A stretch of DNA of 64,000 nt, from assembly GCF_009602705.1 (NCBI RefSeq), contig NZ_VSWH01000001.1, forward strand, positions 2,604,001 through 2,668,000, read 5' to 3'. The notes under the pieces are model-generated. The model saw only the letters and a program-made list of their open reading frames with translations. It had not been told where the DNA came from and made no database searches. This document shows, in pieces, positions 32,839 to 41,475 of the stretch (position 1 is its first letter; each line of letters starts with the position of its first letter). This DNA is from Chryseobacterium vaccae. Its GTDB lineage: Bacteria; Bacteroidota; Bacteroidia; Flavobacteriales; Weeksellaceae. A program made the translations under genes and the position numbers.

Positions 32839-33198
32839 TTTCCTGAAATACAACAAAAACATCTGCTGATCTGTGGGAATTTTTATATGCTCGCAGATCC
32901 GGCAGATAAAGCAGATCTCTTAATTTCACCATATTGCAGAGCTACACAAAGCCTCAAATCTATTTTCAAAATGTATAAACCAATTTGAATCTGCATAATT
33001 CTTAGCTGAAAATAGCTGAGAACCTTGGGTTTTCTTGCGCCTTAAAAACAGTATACTATATAAAGCCTTGCGCATTGCACTTACCAACATTCATTTCAAT
33101 TTCCCACAGATCCCGCTGATCACATATATTTTTACAGTCCAACGGGCTATACATACTGATTTTTTGTAATTTAGTTTTTTAAAGACAAAATAATTTCC
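32839..33198. other. intergenic stretch, 360 bases, with inverted repeats
   Basis: No gene. It contains an imperfect inverted-repeat pair (32861-32880 and 33101-33120), GCAGAT repeats at about 32893-32920, a diverged AAAGYCTC hairpin arm (32941-32955) and a TTGCGCCTTAAAAACAG element (33034-33073) similar, in inverse orientation, to 57726-57774. Confidence 0.55.
32861..33120. repeat. inverted-repeat-bounded intergenic element, MITE-like
   Basis: Left end ATCTGCTGATCTGTGGGAA and right end TTCCCACAGATCCCGCTGAT are near reverse complements, including a perfect ATCTGTGGGAA arm of 11 bases, about 220 bases apart. No transposase lies inside and no target duplication was seen. Confidence 0.45.
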
Positions 33199-33978
33199 AT
33201 GGAAAAATATGCAGTATCCTCAGACGGACAGAAAATTTATTATCAGGAAGCAGGAAGCGGAAATCCAACTATCATCTTTATCCACGGATGGTTAGGCAAC
33301 AGTGAATGGTGGAAAGAGCAGCTGGAATATTTCAATGATCAGTATCATATGGTAACCGTGGATCTTGCCGGACATGGAAAATCAGATGCTTCAAGACAGG
33401 ACTGGACCAGCACTCGGTACGCTGACGATATTAAAGCTGTGGCTGACAGTATCAATTCTTCGGAGATTATACTTGTAGGGCATTCTATGTCCGGGGCATA
33501 TGTTCTTGAAGCTGCCTTACAACTTCCAAAAGTAAAATCACTGATCCTGATAGATACTTTGAAAAATCTGGATGAATATTTTTCAGAAGAGCAGGCAGAA
33601 CAGTTCCTATTTACCCATTACAGGAGCGATTTTAAAAATGCGGTAGAAAATATTCTTCCTCAATACCTGTTTGCGGAAAAAACACCTGCAGCAGTAAAAG
33701 AAAGACTCCAAAGCGAATTCTTACAGAACGAACCGGAAATGGCGATCAGCCTTCTGATGCCTTTATATAAAACAGATTTCAGAGACATTGCCAAACAGGT
33801 TCAGATTCCGGTAAGAGCCATTAATTCTGATAATTCTCCTACCCACCTTGAAAATAACCGGAAATATGTAAAAGATTACGATTATGTAACCATTACTGAA
33901 ACCGGCCATTATCCGATGCTGGAGAAACCGGAAGAATTCAACCGCATACTGGACAAGGTTATTAAAGAATTACGCTAA
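33199..33978 (+). CDS. alpha/beta hydrolase
   Basis: A 259-aa cytosolic alpha/beta hydrolase. The family residues are visible: [14 protein letters not shown] (oxyanion strand), [28 protein letters not shown] with nucleophile S96, and [15 protein letters not shown] with catalytic H237. No signal peptide. The lid region after residue 130 ([14 protein letters not shown] type) is helical. It starts after a 360-base intergenic gap, suggesting its own promoter. Substrate unknown. Confidence 0.8.
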   Translation: MEKYAVSSDGQKIYYQEAGSGNPTIIFIHGWLGNSEWWKEQLEYFNDQYHMVTVDLAGHGKSDASRQDWTSTRYADDIKAVADSINSSEIILVGHSMSGAYVLEAALQLPKVKSLILIDTLKNLDEYFSEEQAEQFLFTHYRSDFKNAVENILPQYLFAEKTPAAVKERLQSEFLQNEPEMAISLLMPLYKTDFRDIAKQVQIPVRAINSDNSPTHLENNRKYVKDYDYVTITETGHYPMLEKPEEFNRILDKVIKELR

Positions 33979-33989
33979 ACGATATAAAA

Positions 33990-34343
33990 ATGCAGAATAC
34001 AAGAGTTTATGAGATGGCTTTTTCCGGTGTATATCCTCACTACATTCAAAAAGCAGAGAAAAAAGGCCGTACAAAAGATGAAGTTCATGAAATCATATTC
34101 TGGCTGACCGGATATGATGAAAAGAGCCTGCAGAATATTCTGGATAACAAAACCAATTTTAAAACATTTTTTGAACAGGCACCACAAATCAATCCGAATG
34201 TTTCCCTGATTAAAGGCGTTATCTGTGGATATCGTGTAGAGGATATTGAAGATGAATTAATGAGAAATATCCGGTATCTGGATAAACTCATTGACGAACT
34301 GGCCAAGGGGAAAAGGATGGAGAAAATATTAAGAACACCCTGA
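33990..34343 (+). CDS. DUF2200 family protein
   Basis: A 117-aa protein matching DUF2200: [32 protein letters not shown] is the family start, with [18 protein letters not shown] following and [40 protein letters not shown] at the end. The protein is helical, cytosolic and of unknown function. It is separated from the hydrolase by 11 bases and probably co-transcribed with it. Confidence 0.85.
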   Translation: MQNTRVYEMAFSGVYPHYIQKAEKKGRTKDEVHEIIFWLTGYDEKSLQNILDNKTNFKTFFEQAPQINPNVSLIKGVICGYRVEDIEDELMRNIRYLDKLIDELAKGKRMEKILRTP

Positions 34344-34360
34344 TAAGGTATTAAAAAACT

Positions 34361-35119
34361 ATGATAGAAAAAGCTTATATCCATGAATACGGCAATAAAA
34401 AACTGGAACCTGAACATCAGGACGTAATCGATGTATTAGAAAAAAGAAATATCGGATACGAACTTTTCACAGATAAAAAGATTTTCAGAAATCAACTGAA
34501 TATCGACCGTACCACGTTTGTTGCCGGAAATCATTTTGTTTTTTCTTCAATTTTCAAAAAATATAAAATTAATCCGCCTTCAGATTGTTATCCCCAATGT
34601 CTGCATCAGTATCTCCAGCGAAATATATGGACAACCACCATCCATGAACTTTCAAGAAATATAGACGGAGAGCTTGCCCCCGTTTTTGTTAAACCAAAAT
34701 CTGATACAAAGCTTTTCACCGGATTCAGAATGGAATCGGTTTCTGATTTTTACCTCTTATCTGAATTTTCAAAAAACACGGAACTCTACTGTTCACAATT
34801 AGTAGACTGGAAAGCAGAATACAGGGTTTTTGTCAACAATTCAAAGATTGTCGGCATACAATTATACAACGGTGATGATAAATATAAACTTGATATGGAA
34901 GTCATCCGGAATGCAATAAATGATCTGGAAAATTCGAAAGAAAAAACCAGAGGATATGGTATTGACTTTGGTATTTTATCTAACGGAAGTACGGCATTAG
35001 TTGAATGGAATGACGGGTATGCCTTGGGATCTTATGGTCTCGATAAGGAAATATACACCGATTTATTACTGGAAAGATGGTTAGAAATTGCAGACGCAAT
35101 ATTTCCACCGGAAAGTTAA
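34361..35119 (+). CDS. ATP-grasp domain protein (DUF4343)
   Basis: A 252-aa cytosolic protein of the DUF4343 ATP-grasp type. Landmarks: the strand AYIHEYG at the start, VFVKPKSDTKLFTGFRM (glycine/Lys loop that grips ATP), AEYRVFVNNSKIVGIQLYNG, and GYGIDFGILSNGSTALVEWNDGYALGSYG near the end with acidic metal-binding positions (D, E, N). Such proteins may be ATP-dependent ligases that conjugate amino acids. It lies 17 bases after the DUF2200 gene. Confidence 0.8.
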   Translation: MIEKAYIHEYGNKKLEPEHQDVIDVLEKRNIGYELFTDKKIFRNQLNIDRTTFVAGNHFVFSSIFKKYKINPPSDCYPQCLHQYLQRNIWTTTIHELSRNIDGELAPVFVKPKSDTKLFTGFRMESVSDFYLLSEFSKNTELYCSQLVDWKAEYRVFVNNSKIVGIQLYNGDDKYKLDMEVIRNAINDLENSKEKTRGYGIDFGILSNGSTALVEWNDGYALGSYGLDKEIYTDLLLERWLEIADAIFPPES

Positions 35120-35140
35120 AATCCGCTATAAAAAACCATT

Positions 35141-35878
35141 ATGAATATAGAGCAGAATTATAATCATCAGGGATACGTTTACTTAGAGCAGTTTTTCTCT
35201 GAAGAAGAACTGCAGCCTCTGGAAAAGATTCTCCATACCTTTCATCGGGCTTGGCTGAAAGATAATGACGCAGATTATAAAGCCGGAGCGATCAACAGTC
35301 ACAGCATTACCTCAGCTCAACAAATTACCAGACAGGAAAGGCTGGATCTATTCAAATTTATTTCTCAGGAAAAGATTTCACAACTTATCCACACTCTTTT
35401 TCCCGGAAAAGCCATATTTCTCAATACCCAGTTATTTTTTGATCCGTTGAACGGTAAACAGAGCAATTACTGGCACCGTGACATTCAGTATACAGGAATG
35501 ACCATTGAAGAACAGAAGAAAAATATGATCACCCAAAATGTCCTTCATTTCAGAATTCCCCTAAAAGCAGAATCCGGCATTGAATTGATTCCCGGGACTC
35601 ACAGAGAATGGGATCAGGAAGTAGAACAGGAAACCAGACTTTCAATAAATAACAGAAAGCCAGGGGATGATCTGGAAAGAGGAAAGAAAATCTCGTTAAA
35701 CAGAGGTGATCTGCTTGTTTTTTCCGCCAATATGATTCACAGAGGACTTTACGGGAACGATCGGTTTACCTTCGATATTATTTTCTGTGATGACACCCCT
35801 GAATTCAGGGATTTTATTGATTTTAAGAATCATCCTGCAAAAGAAGAATTACCTTTGTTAAATACGGATTTATTTTAA
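35141..35878 (+). CDS. phytanoyl-CoA dioxygenase (PhyH) family protein
   Basis: A 245-aa Fe(II)/2-oxoglutarate-dependent oxygenase fold. The HxD motif is YWHRDIQY (H112, D114) and the distal His is in NMIHRGLYG (H200), followed by an Arg that would bind 2-oxoglutarate. FRIPLKAESGIELIPGTHREW is the classic PhyH segment. Residues YWHRDIQYTGM are well conserved. The protein is cytosolic and likely a small-molecule hydroxylase with unknown substrate. It lies 21 bases after the ATP-grasp gene. Confidence 0.85.
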   Translation: MNIEQNYNHQGYVYLEQFFSEEELQPLEKILHTFHRAWLKDNDADYKAGAINSHSITSAQQITRQERLDLFKFISQEKISQLIHTLFPGKAIFLNTQLFFDPLNGKQSNYWHRDIQYTGMTIEEQKKNMITQNVLHFRIPLKAESGIELIPGTHREWDQEVEQETRLSINNRKPGDDLERGKKISLNRGDLLVFSANMIHRGLYGNDRFTFDIIFCDDTPEFRDFIDFKNHPAKEELPLLNTDLF

Positions 35879-35979
35879 CCATCATTTCTCTATTCAGAAA
35901 TTTAATATTTAGATTTGAATTGTTCAATGATGCAAGTTCATTCAGATCCTAAAAAACAGATTATCCATTCAAAATTTAT

Positions 35980-36936
35980 ATGAAAAACATACAGAGAGAA
36001 GACATTCAGATTCTCAGCAGGTACAGCGATCTCACTGAAAAAGAAGTCGCTGAGATTCTGGAAAAACATATTTACACCGATAAAAGCTCCTGGCAGAAAT
36101 TTCTTCAGTTATTTTTAATGACCCTTGGAATTGGTTTTACCGTATCCGGAATCATTTTTTTCTTTGCCTACAACTGGGCAGATTTACCCAAGTTTGCAAA
36201 AATCGGACTGACAGAAGGGTTGGTTATTGCTGCAACTGCACTTACCTTTCTTCCTAAAATCAATCCTAATATCCGGAAAATTATTCTTACCGGGGCAGCC
36301 GCTTTGGTTGGGGTTCTATTTGCCGTATTCGGGCAGATCTATCAGACCGGAGCCAATGCTTACGATTTCTTTTTAGCATGGACTATTTTTATCACTCTGT
36401 GGGTCATTATCTCTGATTTTGCTCTTTTATGGCTGATCTATATCATTTTAATCAATACCACTTTTGTTTTGTATACCCAGCAGGTGGGCAATGATCAGGG
36501 GCCGATTTATGTTTTTACCATTCTGTTTTTGTTGAATGGGATGATATTAGTATCGGGCATTCTGATTTCCATGTACAAAAAAGCAGTTATACCCAGCTGG
36601 TTTACAAACGTTCTTTCATTAGCTGTTGCCAGCTTTGCCACCTGTGGAATCGTTATCGGAATTTTTGATAATCAGACCTCAGCACTAGCTATTCTGGCTG
36701 TACCTGTCGTAGTAGTCTATGCCTTAGGAATCCTATATGCATTGAAAGTAAAAAACATCTTTTATCTTGCCGTCATCCCGCTCAGTATTGTCATCATCAT
36801 AACCGTCCTCATCTTCCGGATTACAGGAGAAAATGTAGCTTCATTTTTATTTGTTTCCCTGTTTATATTAGGAAGCATTACACTGGTTATTAAAAATCTG
36901 CTCAACCTTCAAAAAAAGTGGAAAAATGAGAAATAA
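35980..36936 (+). CDS. DUF2157 membrane protein
   Basis: A 318-aa integral membrane protein. The N-terminal cytosolic part (IQREDIQILSRYSDLTEKEVAEILEKH) and following segment WQKFLQLFLMTLGIGFTVSGIIFFFAYNWADLPKFAKIGL are diagnostic of DUF2157. Eight or nine membrane helices follow. In Bacteroidota this gene is usually followed by a DUF4401 and a GDYXXLXY gene, as here. The end overlaps the next start by 11 bases. Function unknown, probably a membrane complex. Confidence 0.85.
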   Translation: MKNIQREDIQILSRYSDLTEKEVAEILEKHIYTDKSSWQKFLQLFLMTLGIGFTVSGIIFFFAYNWADLPKFAKIGLTEGLVIAATALTFLPKINPNIRKIILTGAAALVGVLFAVFGQIYQTGANAYDFFLAWTIFITLWVIISDFALLWLIYIILINTTFVLYTQQVGNDQGPIYVFTILFLLNGMILVSGILISMYKKAVIPSWFTNVLSLAVASFATCGIVIGIFDNQTSALAILAVPVVVVYALGILYALKVKNIFYLAVIPLSIVIIITVLIFRITGENVASFLFVSLFILGSITLVIKNLLNLQKKWKNEK

Positions 36937-37996
36937 AGAAAATATAAAAGAGTTGATGGATGCTCTCCGGACATCAACTGAAAGGGAAATCCATTTTGAT
37001 GAAGAAGCTATTGTTTCAGTCTATCAGAAAAAAGAAACGGACCAGTCATTAGCCATCAAAATATTATCTATTTTCGGAGGGATACTCGCCTGTCTGGCAT
37101 TTATCGGATTTCTTTTCTTAGCCCAGATATTCAGTTCAAAAGAAGGAATTATTCTATTTGGAGGAATCTGTATTGCAGGTTCTGCGGTTCTCAGCAGGTT
37201 TTCAAAGAAAGTAATAACAGACACTCTATCTGTTTCATTTTATGTTGCGGGATTTTCACTTCTCGGGTTTGGTCTTTCCAGTCACGATAACACCATGCAG
37301 CTTACCTTTATAGGCATTGCATTATGTGTATTGCTTCTGGTTCACAATTATATTCTTTCCTTCATTTCTGTACTCATTCTCAATGGAAGTATACTGTCAC
37401 TTATTATCACCAACGATTTATATGATCTAACCTATATATTCATTACAGTTCAGGCACTCATCGTCACCTTTATTTTTCTTAACGAAGCAAAGATCATCAC
37501 CGCCAACAGAATTCTCTCCGGATTATACGATCCCGTTTGTATAGGAATGACGTTATCATTCATAGCCGGGCTGGGCTATATTGGATTTGAAGATGAATTA
37601 TCCATACCAGTGCTGACACTCTACAACGGGTTATCCTCGGCAGTGATCATTCTGGCTGTTCTGTATGTAGTCTCTGTTTTATTAAAAAAATTACAGGTTA
37701 CCCATTCCCGTTTCAAGATCATCATTTATGTATTGACCGCTTTAATTTTATTGCCAACAACATTATCTCCGGCAATATCCGGCGCCATTCTTGTTATTTT
37801 ACTAAGCTTCCTTGTCAACAATAAAACCGGATGGGTACTGGCTTGTGTAGCTCTGATTTCTTTCATCGGAAAATTGTATTACGATCTTCAGTTTACACTG
37901 CTGACTAAATCCATCCTTTTATTTTCTTCGGGGATCATGTTCCTGGCAATTTATGCATTCATCCACAAAAAACTGATTTCCCATGAAAAAATATAA
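36926..37996 (+). CDS. DUF4401 membrane protein
   Basis: A 356-aa membrane protein with an N-terminal cytosolic segment (TEREIHFDEEAIVSVYQ) and about ten membrane helices (IKILSIFGGILACLAFIGFLFLA first). It overlaps the DUF2157 gene by 11 bases and the GDYXXLXY gene by 14, so all three are translationally coupled. The family is known only as the partner of DUF2157. No catalytic motif. Confidence 0.85.
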   Translation: MRNKENIKELMDALRTSTEREIHFDEEAIVSVYQKKETDQSLAIKILSIFGGILACLAFIGFLFLAQIFSSKEGIILFGGICIAGSAVLSRFSKKVITDTLSVSFYVAGFSLLGFGLSSHDNTMQLTFIGIALCVLLLVHNYILSFISVLILNGSILSLIITNDLYDLTYIFITVQALIVTFIFLNEAKIITANRILSGLYDPVCIGMTLSFIAGLGYIGFEDELSIPVLTLYNGLSSAVIILAVLYVVSVLLKKLQVTHSRFKIIIYVLTALILLPTTLSPAISGAILVILLSFLVNNKTGWVLACVALISFIGKLYYDLQFTLLTKSILLFSSGIMFLAIYAFIHKKLISHEKI

Positions 37997-38468
37997 ATGG
38001 CTCATCATTCTTTTCAATCTCATCCTGTTATTGGGATACTTTAATTATTCGGTTATCAAAAAAGAAGATTTGCTTAAAAATGGGCAGCTGATTTTACTGG
38101 AACTTGCCCCTGTAGATCCGCGGTCACTGATGCAGGGTGATTATATGAGTTTAAGATATGCTATTGTCAACACTATCGGAACAGAAGGTATTCTGAAGCG
38201 CGGTTACTGCGTAGTAACTCTTGATAAAAACGGGGTGGCTCATAGAGGACGGTTTCAGGAAAACAAAACCCCGTTGAAAGCTGGTGAATACCTTATTAAT
38301 TACACCTCTGATGACTGGAATGTCAATATCGGTGCAGAATCTTTTTTTTTCCAGGAAGGACATGCCAAAAAATATGAAACAGCAGCGTACGGCGGTATAA
38401 AAATTGATGGAAACGGAAACAGTTTACTCATAGGGCTTTATGATAAAAATCTCAAAAAGATCAACTAA
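37983..38468 (+). CDS. GDYXXLXY domain protein
   Basis: A 161-aa protein with one N-terminal membrane anchor (KWLIILFNLILLLGYF). The defining motif GDYMSLRY (about residues 52-59, after MQ) matches GDYxxLxY. It is anchored to the periplasmic face and probably part of the membrane module with the two upstream genes. It overlaps the DUF4401 gene by 14 bases, and its stop is directly followed by the next ATG. Confidence 0.85.
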   Translation: MKKYKWLIILFNLILLLGYFNYSVIKKEDLLKNGQLILLELAPVDPRSLMQGDYMSLRYAIVNTIGTEGILKRGYCVVTLDKNGVAHRGRFQENKTPLKAGEYLINYTSDDWNVNIGAESFFFQEGHAKKYETAAYGGIKIDGNGNSLLIGLYDKNLKKIN

Positions 38469-39011
38469 ATGAATCAGTGGAATTATTTTTTCGGAGCCAT
38501 TATGCTGGATTCCGATTACAAGGGTTTTCTTGATTTTCTTCAAAACAGGATGAAAGCTAAGGACTACTATTATTTTCATCCCGATATATTTTCTACATCT
38601 ACCCTGGAAATTCCTTACTGCTATGAAAACGCTCTGATTTCTTTCGGAAGAACAGCCAAATGGTTTCTTCAGTATGAATACGACCTTCATCACTTCATCC
38701 GGGAATTTGAAGACATTTTAAATCACCTGGATTTTGAATATGCACAGGTAAGAGCAGGAACCGTTTATTCAGAATATTCATTTTTCTGGATGAATAAGAA
38801 AAAGCTGGGAAAATATAAAACAAGGATCCAGGAAACAGAAGATCATTTTAAAGAATATAACATCCGTTTTTATGAAAATGAACATTTCTTTTTCGGATTA
38901 GGTGATATTGAATTATCTACAGGCTGGTGTGAAAGAAAAAATGATGATGCGGAAGATTTTGATATTCAGTATCCGGACTTTAAATATCCTGTTGAGCAGA
39001 TTAACCGTTAA
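38469..39011 (+). CDS. hypothetical cytosolic protein, 180 aa
   Basis: The ATG begins immediately after the previous stop (TAA-ATG), so translation is coupled. The product is soluble, rich in Phe, Tyr and Glu, with KGFLDFLQNRMKAKDYYYFH and EYDLHHFIREFEDILNHLDFEYAQ segments, an EENLHFFFGL-like end and no membrane segments. Family not recognised. As the fourth gene of the DUF2157 unit it may be a cytosolic accessory, but it is not a usual partner. Confidence 0.65.
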   Translation: MNQWNYFFGAIMLDSDYKGFLDFLQNRMKAKDYYYFHPDIFSTSTLEIPYCYENALISFGRTAKWFLQYEYDLHHFIREFEDILNHLDFEYAQVRAGTVYSEYSFFWMNKKKLGKYKTRIQETEDHFKEYNIRFYENEHFFFGLGDIELSTGWCERKNDDAEDFDIQYPDFKYPVEQINR

Positions 39012-39120
39012 AACGCTTCTCCATCTCAAAAAACTTCCCGAAATTAGCGGCCTGTACGTTAAATAGAAAATAGTGAAATAAAAAAATTAAAGTAAACATA
39101 CAGCAAAACTTAGGATAAGT

Positions 39121-39240
39121 TTTCTTCGGGGCAGGGTGAAATTCCCTACCGGCGGTTACAGTCCGCGACTCCTTTCTTCTGAAGGGACTGATCTGGTGAA
39201 ATTCCGGAACCGACAGTTAAAGTCTGGATGGGAGAAGAAA
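39121..39240 (+). ncRNA. FMN riboswitch (RFN element)
   Basis: The conserved core is clear: TTCTTCGGGGCAGGGTGAAA, a CCCTACCGGCGGTTACAGT block, CCGCGACTC, ACTGATCTGGTGAAATTCCG, CCGACAGTTAAAGTCTGGA and TGGGAGAAGA, with the closing P1 stem between TTCTTC and GAGAAGAA. It binds flavin mononucleotide and represses ribB downstream when FMN is plentiful. It follows the previous gene by about 110 bases. Confidence 0.95.
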
Positions 39241-39333
39241 ATGAAACGGTCAGTAAGATTCCTTACGGGCTTATTGTGCCGTATTTCATTTCCATGTACC
39301 GAAGACTATTTTACCTTTTAAAAGTAAAATAAC
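39241..39333 (+). promoter_or_regulatory. expression platform of FMN riboswitch
   Basis: The stretch after the aptamer holds a long-range stem (ATGAAA-CGG with CCG-TA-TTTCAT), an inner GTAAG-ATTC-CTTAC hairpin and a last ATTTTAC/GTAAAAT hairpin (39308-39330) ending 3 bases before the ribB ATG. No U-run terminator is visible, so control by hiding the start region (translation) is more likely than termination. Inference. Confidence 0.55.
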
Positions 39334-39978
39334 ATGGAAAAATTATTAGAACAATTTGGAGCAACCTCCACAGAACGTGTAGAAAACGCACTTCTTAAAT
39401 TACAACAGGGAAAAGGAATTCTTTTAGTAGATGATGAAAACCGCGAAAACGAAGGCGATATCATCTTTCCCGCATCCACCATTACAGAACAGGATATGGC
39501 ACTGCTGATCCGCGAATGCAGCGGTATTGTCTGCCTATGTATTTCGGAAGAAAAAAGCAGGCACCTGAACCTCCGTCCTATGGTGGAAAATAACAACTCT
39601 AAAAATCAAACCGCTTTTACCATTTCTATTGAAGCCAGAGAAGGCGTAGAATCTGGTGTTTCGGCTAAAGACCGTGTAACCACCATCAGAACTGCGGTGG
39701 CAGCAGACGCACAGGCTGCTCATATTGCAAGCCCGGGACATGTTTTCCCTCTGATTGCTAAACAAAACGGTGTTTTCGAAAGACGCGGACATACCGAAGG
39801 CAGTGTAGATCTTGTAAAGCTCGCCAATCTCGGTGATGATGCCGTACTCTGCGAACTGACCAATGAAGACGGATCAATGGCCCGACTTCCGGAAATCGTT
39901 GATTTTGCCATCAAAAGAGAAATGAGTGTTGTAACCATTGAAGATATTCATGCTTACCGCACAATGATCAGCAACTAA
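39334..39978 (+). CDS. ribB: 3,4-dihydroxy-2-butanone 4-phosphate synthase
   Basis: A 214-aa enzyme converting ribulose 5-phosphate to formate and 3,4-dihydroxy-2-butanone 4-phosphate for riboflavin synthesis. Family residues: [18 protein letters not shown] with the acidic metal site near the start, [10 protein letters not shown], and the end block [22 protein letters not shown] and [14 protein letters not shown]. Length equals that of stand-alone RibB (E. coli 217 aa); there is no GTP cyclohydrolase II (RibA) half. It is controlled by the FMN riboswitch upstream and followed by a hairpin with U-run. No other rib genes are adjacent. Confidence 0.95.
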   Translation: MEKLLEQFGATSTERVENALLKLQQGKGILLVDDENRENEGDIIFPASTITEQDMALLIRECSGIVCLCISEEKSRHLNLRPMVENNNSKNQTAFTISIEAREGVESGVSAKDRVTTIRTAVAADAQAAHIASPGHVFPLIAKQNGVFERRGHTEGSVDLVKLANLGDDAVLCELTNEDGSMARLPEIVDFAIKREMSVVTIEDIHAYRTMISN

Positions 39979-40291
39979 AGACAGGAAGCCTGAAAAGAAG
40001 GCTGAATAACAAATACCTTATATTTAACGTACAGAATGGCCGTTCGGTTTACCGGATGGCTATTTTTAACCTCAGTTCGGAATTAAAGTTTCTGATTTAG
40101 ATAATTTGATTTTACGGAGGCCTTCAATACTATAACTAAAGGTAACTTCCGGCCTCCTTCTTCCATCTTCCAGTCTTTAATCCTGGCTTCTTTACCCAAA
40201 CTCAGCTTTTTTATTAGAAATTTCTCATTAAAAAATAGATTATGTTAAAATTAACTCTTGTTTTTATTTAACTTTAACAAAAAATTTGGCC
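39979..40291. other. intergenic stretch, 313 bases
   Basis: Contains the ribB terminator (40036-40067) and a second hairpin-like pair GGAGGCC/GGCCTCC at about 40118-40162 with a large loop. No gene seen; the promoter of the following T9SS cargo gene should lie in the last 100 bases. Confidence 0.5.
40036..40067 (+). terminator. rho-independent terminator after ribB
   Basis: GCCGTTCGG/CCGGATGGC stem (two wobble pairs) with a TTTA loop, followed by TATTTTT. It ends the riboflavin transcript. Confidence 0.65.
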
Positions 40292-41272
40292 ATGAAAAAA
40301 ACTCTACTTTTAGCACTCACAGCTTTCGGGCTTTGCTCTGCACAAACTACCATTACCAAAGCATTTAACGACCCTGTTGTGGGCGAAACGGTAAATAATG
40401 TGATCATCAACGGAACGGTGGATAATTCTGCTACCGGTAACAATGTAGTATTCAGCAATGCTTCTCTCACACAAGGTGCTGCATCTCCAACGGTATATTC
40501 GGCTCCTGATGCAGGGGAAATCACCACTTATCCCGGTTCTACCATAAAAATGACAGGAGGCGGTAACACTATTTTATTTAAACAAACGGCTTCTAAACTG
40601 GAAATTACCGGACTTATTACGCCTGATGCCACCTTAAATTTCGCAGCAAACAACGGAACTTATATATCTTATCCTGCAGCTTTTGGTTATACGGAAACCG
40701 ATACAGCACAGGGAACTTTCTCTTCATCAGCAGCTTCCGGAAATTTCAGCGGGAATGTCAATATTTCAGCAGATGCCTCCGGAACCCTGATCATTGGCCC
40801 CAATACCTATACGAATGTCTTAAGAATAAAATCAATTCAGGTTTTTAACCTTACAGTAGGTCCTTTCCCGGCCGGAACCATCACCAATACTTCTTACCTG
40901 TATTACAACGGTACCAACAAGGCTCCTTTATTATCTTATACCAGTGCCAACATCAACGTTCCTGCCCTTAACATGAACCAGACTACTACAGCGGCACAGG
41001 CGTTAAGCCTGACTTTCCTGGGTACGAAGGAAACGGTAAAAAAAGACAGCTTCAAAGTCTATCCGAATCCTGCACAGGACTTCATCGGATTTATAGGGGA
41101 AAATGCAAATTACTCTACTGCTAAAATATACAGTTTAGACGGAAAACTAATCAAAACATCGGATATCCAATCCGGAAAAGTACAGATTTCTGAGCTTCCG
41201 GCATCTTCTTATTTCATAGAAGTTTCTGGAAAAGATGCTAAGAAAGAAAGTACAAAATTCATTAAAAAATAA
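40292..41272 (+). CDS. T9SS cargo protein with C-terminal sorting domain
   Basis: A 326-aa secreted protein. The signal peptide (MKKTLLLALTAFGLCSAQ) is followed by a beta-rich domain (30-245) with Gly/Thr/Ser-rich repeats (NNVIINGTVDNSATGNNVV, then TINGLITPDAT type). A type A T9SS C-terminal domain starts near residue 250 (KVYPNPAQDFIGF, then IYSLDGKLI and PASSYFIEVSGKDAKK) and ends in KFIKK. The TTG at 40286 is in frame but ATG at 40292 is preferred. Likely a surface-attached or released protein; ligand unknown. Confidence 0.8.
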   Translation: MKKTLLLALTAFGLCSAQTTITKAFNDPVVGETVNNVIINGTVDNSATGNNVVFSNASLTQGAASPTVYSAPDAGEITTYPGSTIKMTGGGNTILFKQTASKLEITGLITPDATLNFAANNGTYISYPAAFGYTETDTAQGTFSSSAASGNFSGNVNISADASGTLIIGPNTYTNVLRIKSIQVFNLTVGPFPAGTITNTSYLYYNGTNKAPLLSYTSANINVPALNMNQTTTAAQALSLTFLGTKETVKKDSFKVYPNPAQDFIGFIGENANYSTAKIYSLDGKLIKTSDIQSGKVQISELPASSYFIEVSGKDAKKESTKFIKK

Positions 41273-41300
41273 AACTTTTTCTCAACAAACTTGTTTAAAT

Positions 41301-41387
41301 TTAACCACAAGGCACAAAAGCTCTTTTTCCATAGTAATGATCAACTTTAAATAAAGTATCTCAATCTTTTGTGGCTTTTGTGGTTTA
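41301..41387. repeat. inverted-repeat element, TTAACCACAA family
   Basis: TTAACCACAAGGCACAAAAG at 41301-41320 faces TTTTGTGGCTTTTGTGGTTT at about 41367-41386 across a 46-base gap. The left arm motif TTAACCACAAAAG also appears at about 57587, so it is a dispersed element. Confidence 0.5.
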
Positions 41388-41413
41388 ATAAAAAAGGTTA
41401 AACAGCTTTAACT

Positions 41414-41453
41414 AAAAAATCCGTTCAGAGCATTTTTCTGAACGGATTTTTTT
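41414..41453. terminator. bidirectional terminator
   Basis: AATCCGTTCAG/CTGAACGGATT perfect 11-bp stem with a 9-base loop, an A-run before and a T-run after. It serves both the T9SS cargo gene (plus) and the barrel gene ending at 41476 (minus). Confidence 0.85.
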
Positions 41454-41475
41454 ATGAATTAATTTGTAATAAACA

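Noticed and set aside
39241-39318. Small frame starting ATGAAACGGTCAGTAAG after the FMN aptamer
   Set aside because: It lies inside the riboswitch expression platform. The ATG is part of the paired ATGAAACGG/CCGTATTTCAT stem, and the peptide shows no conserved feature.
25-39978. Possible chromosomal integron cassette array (Arr, beta-lactamase, DUF and small genes in one direction)
   Set aside because: No attC-like palindromes with GTTRRRY cores were found in the gaps between genes, and no integrase. Many genes overlap or are spaced by under 20 bases, which does not leave room for attC sites.
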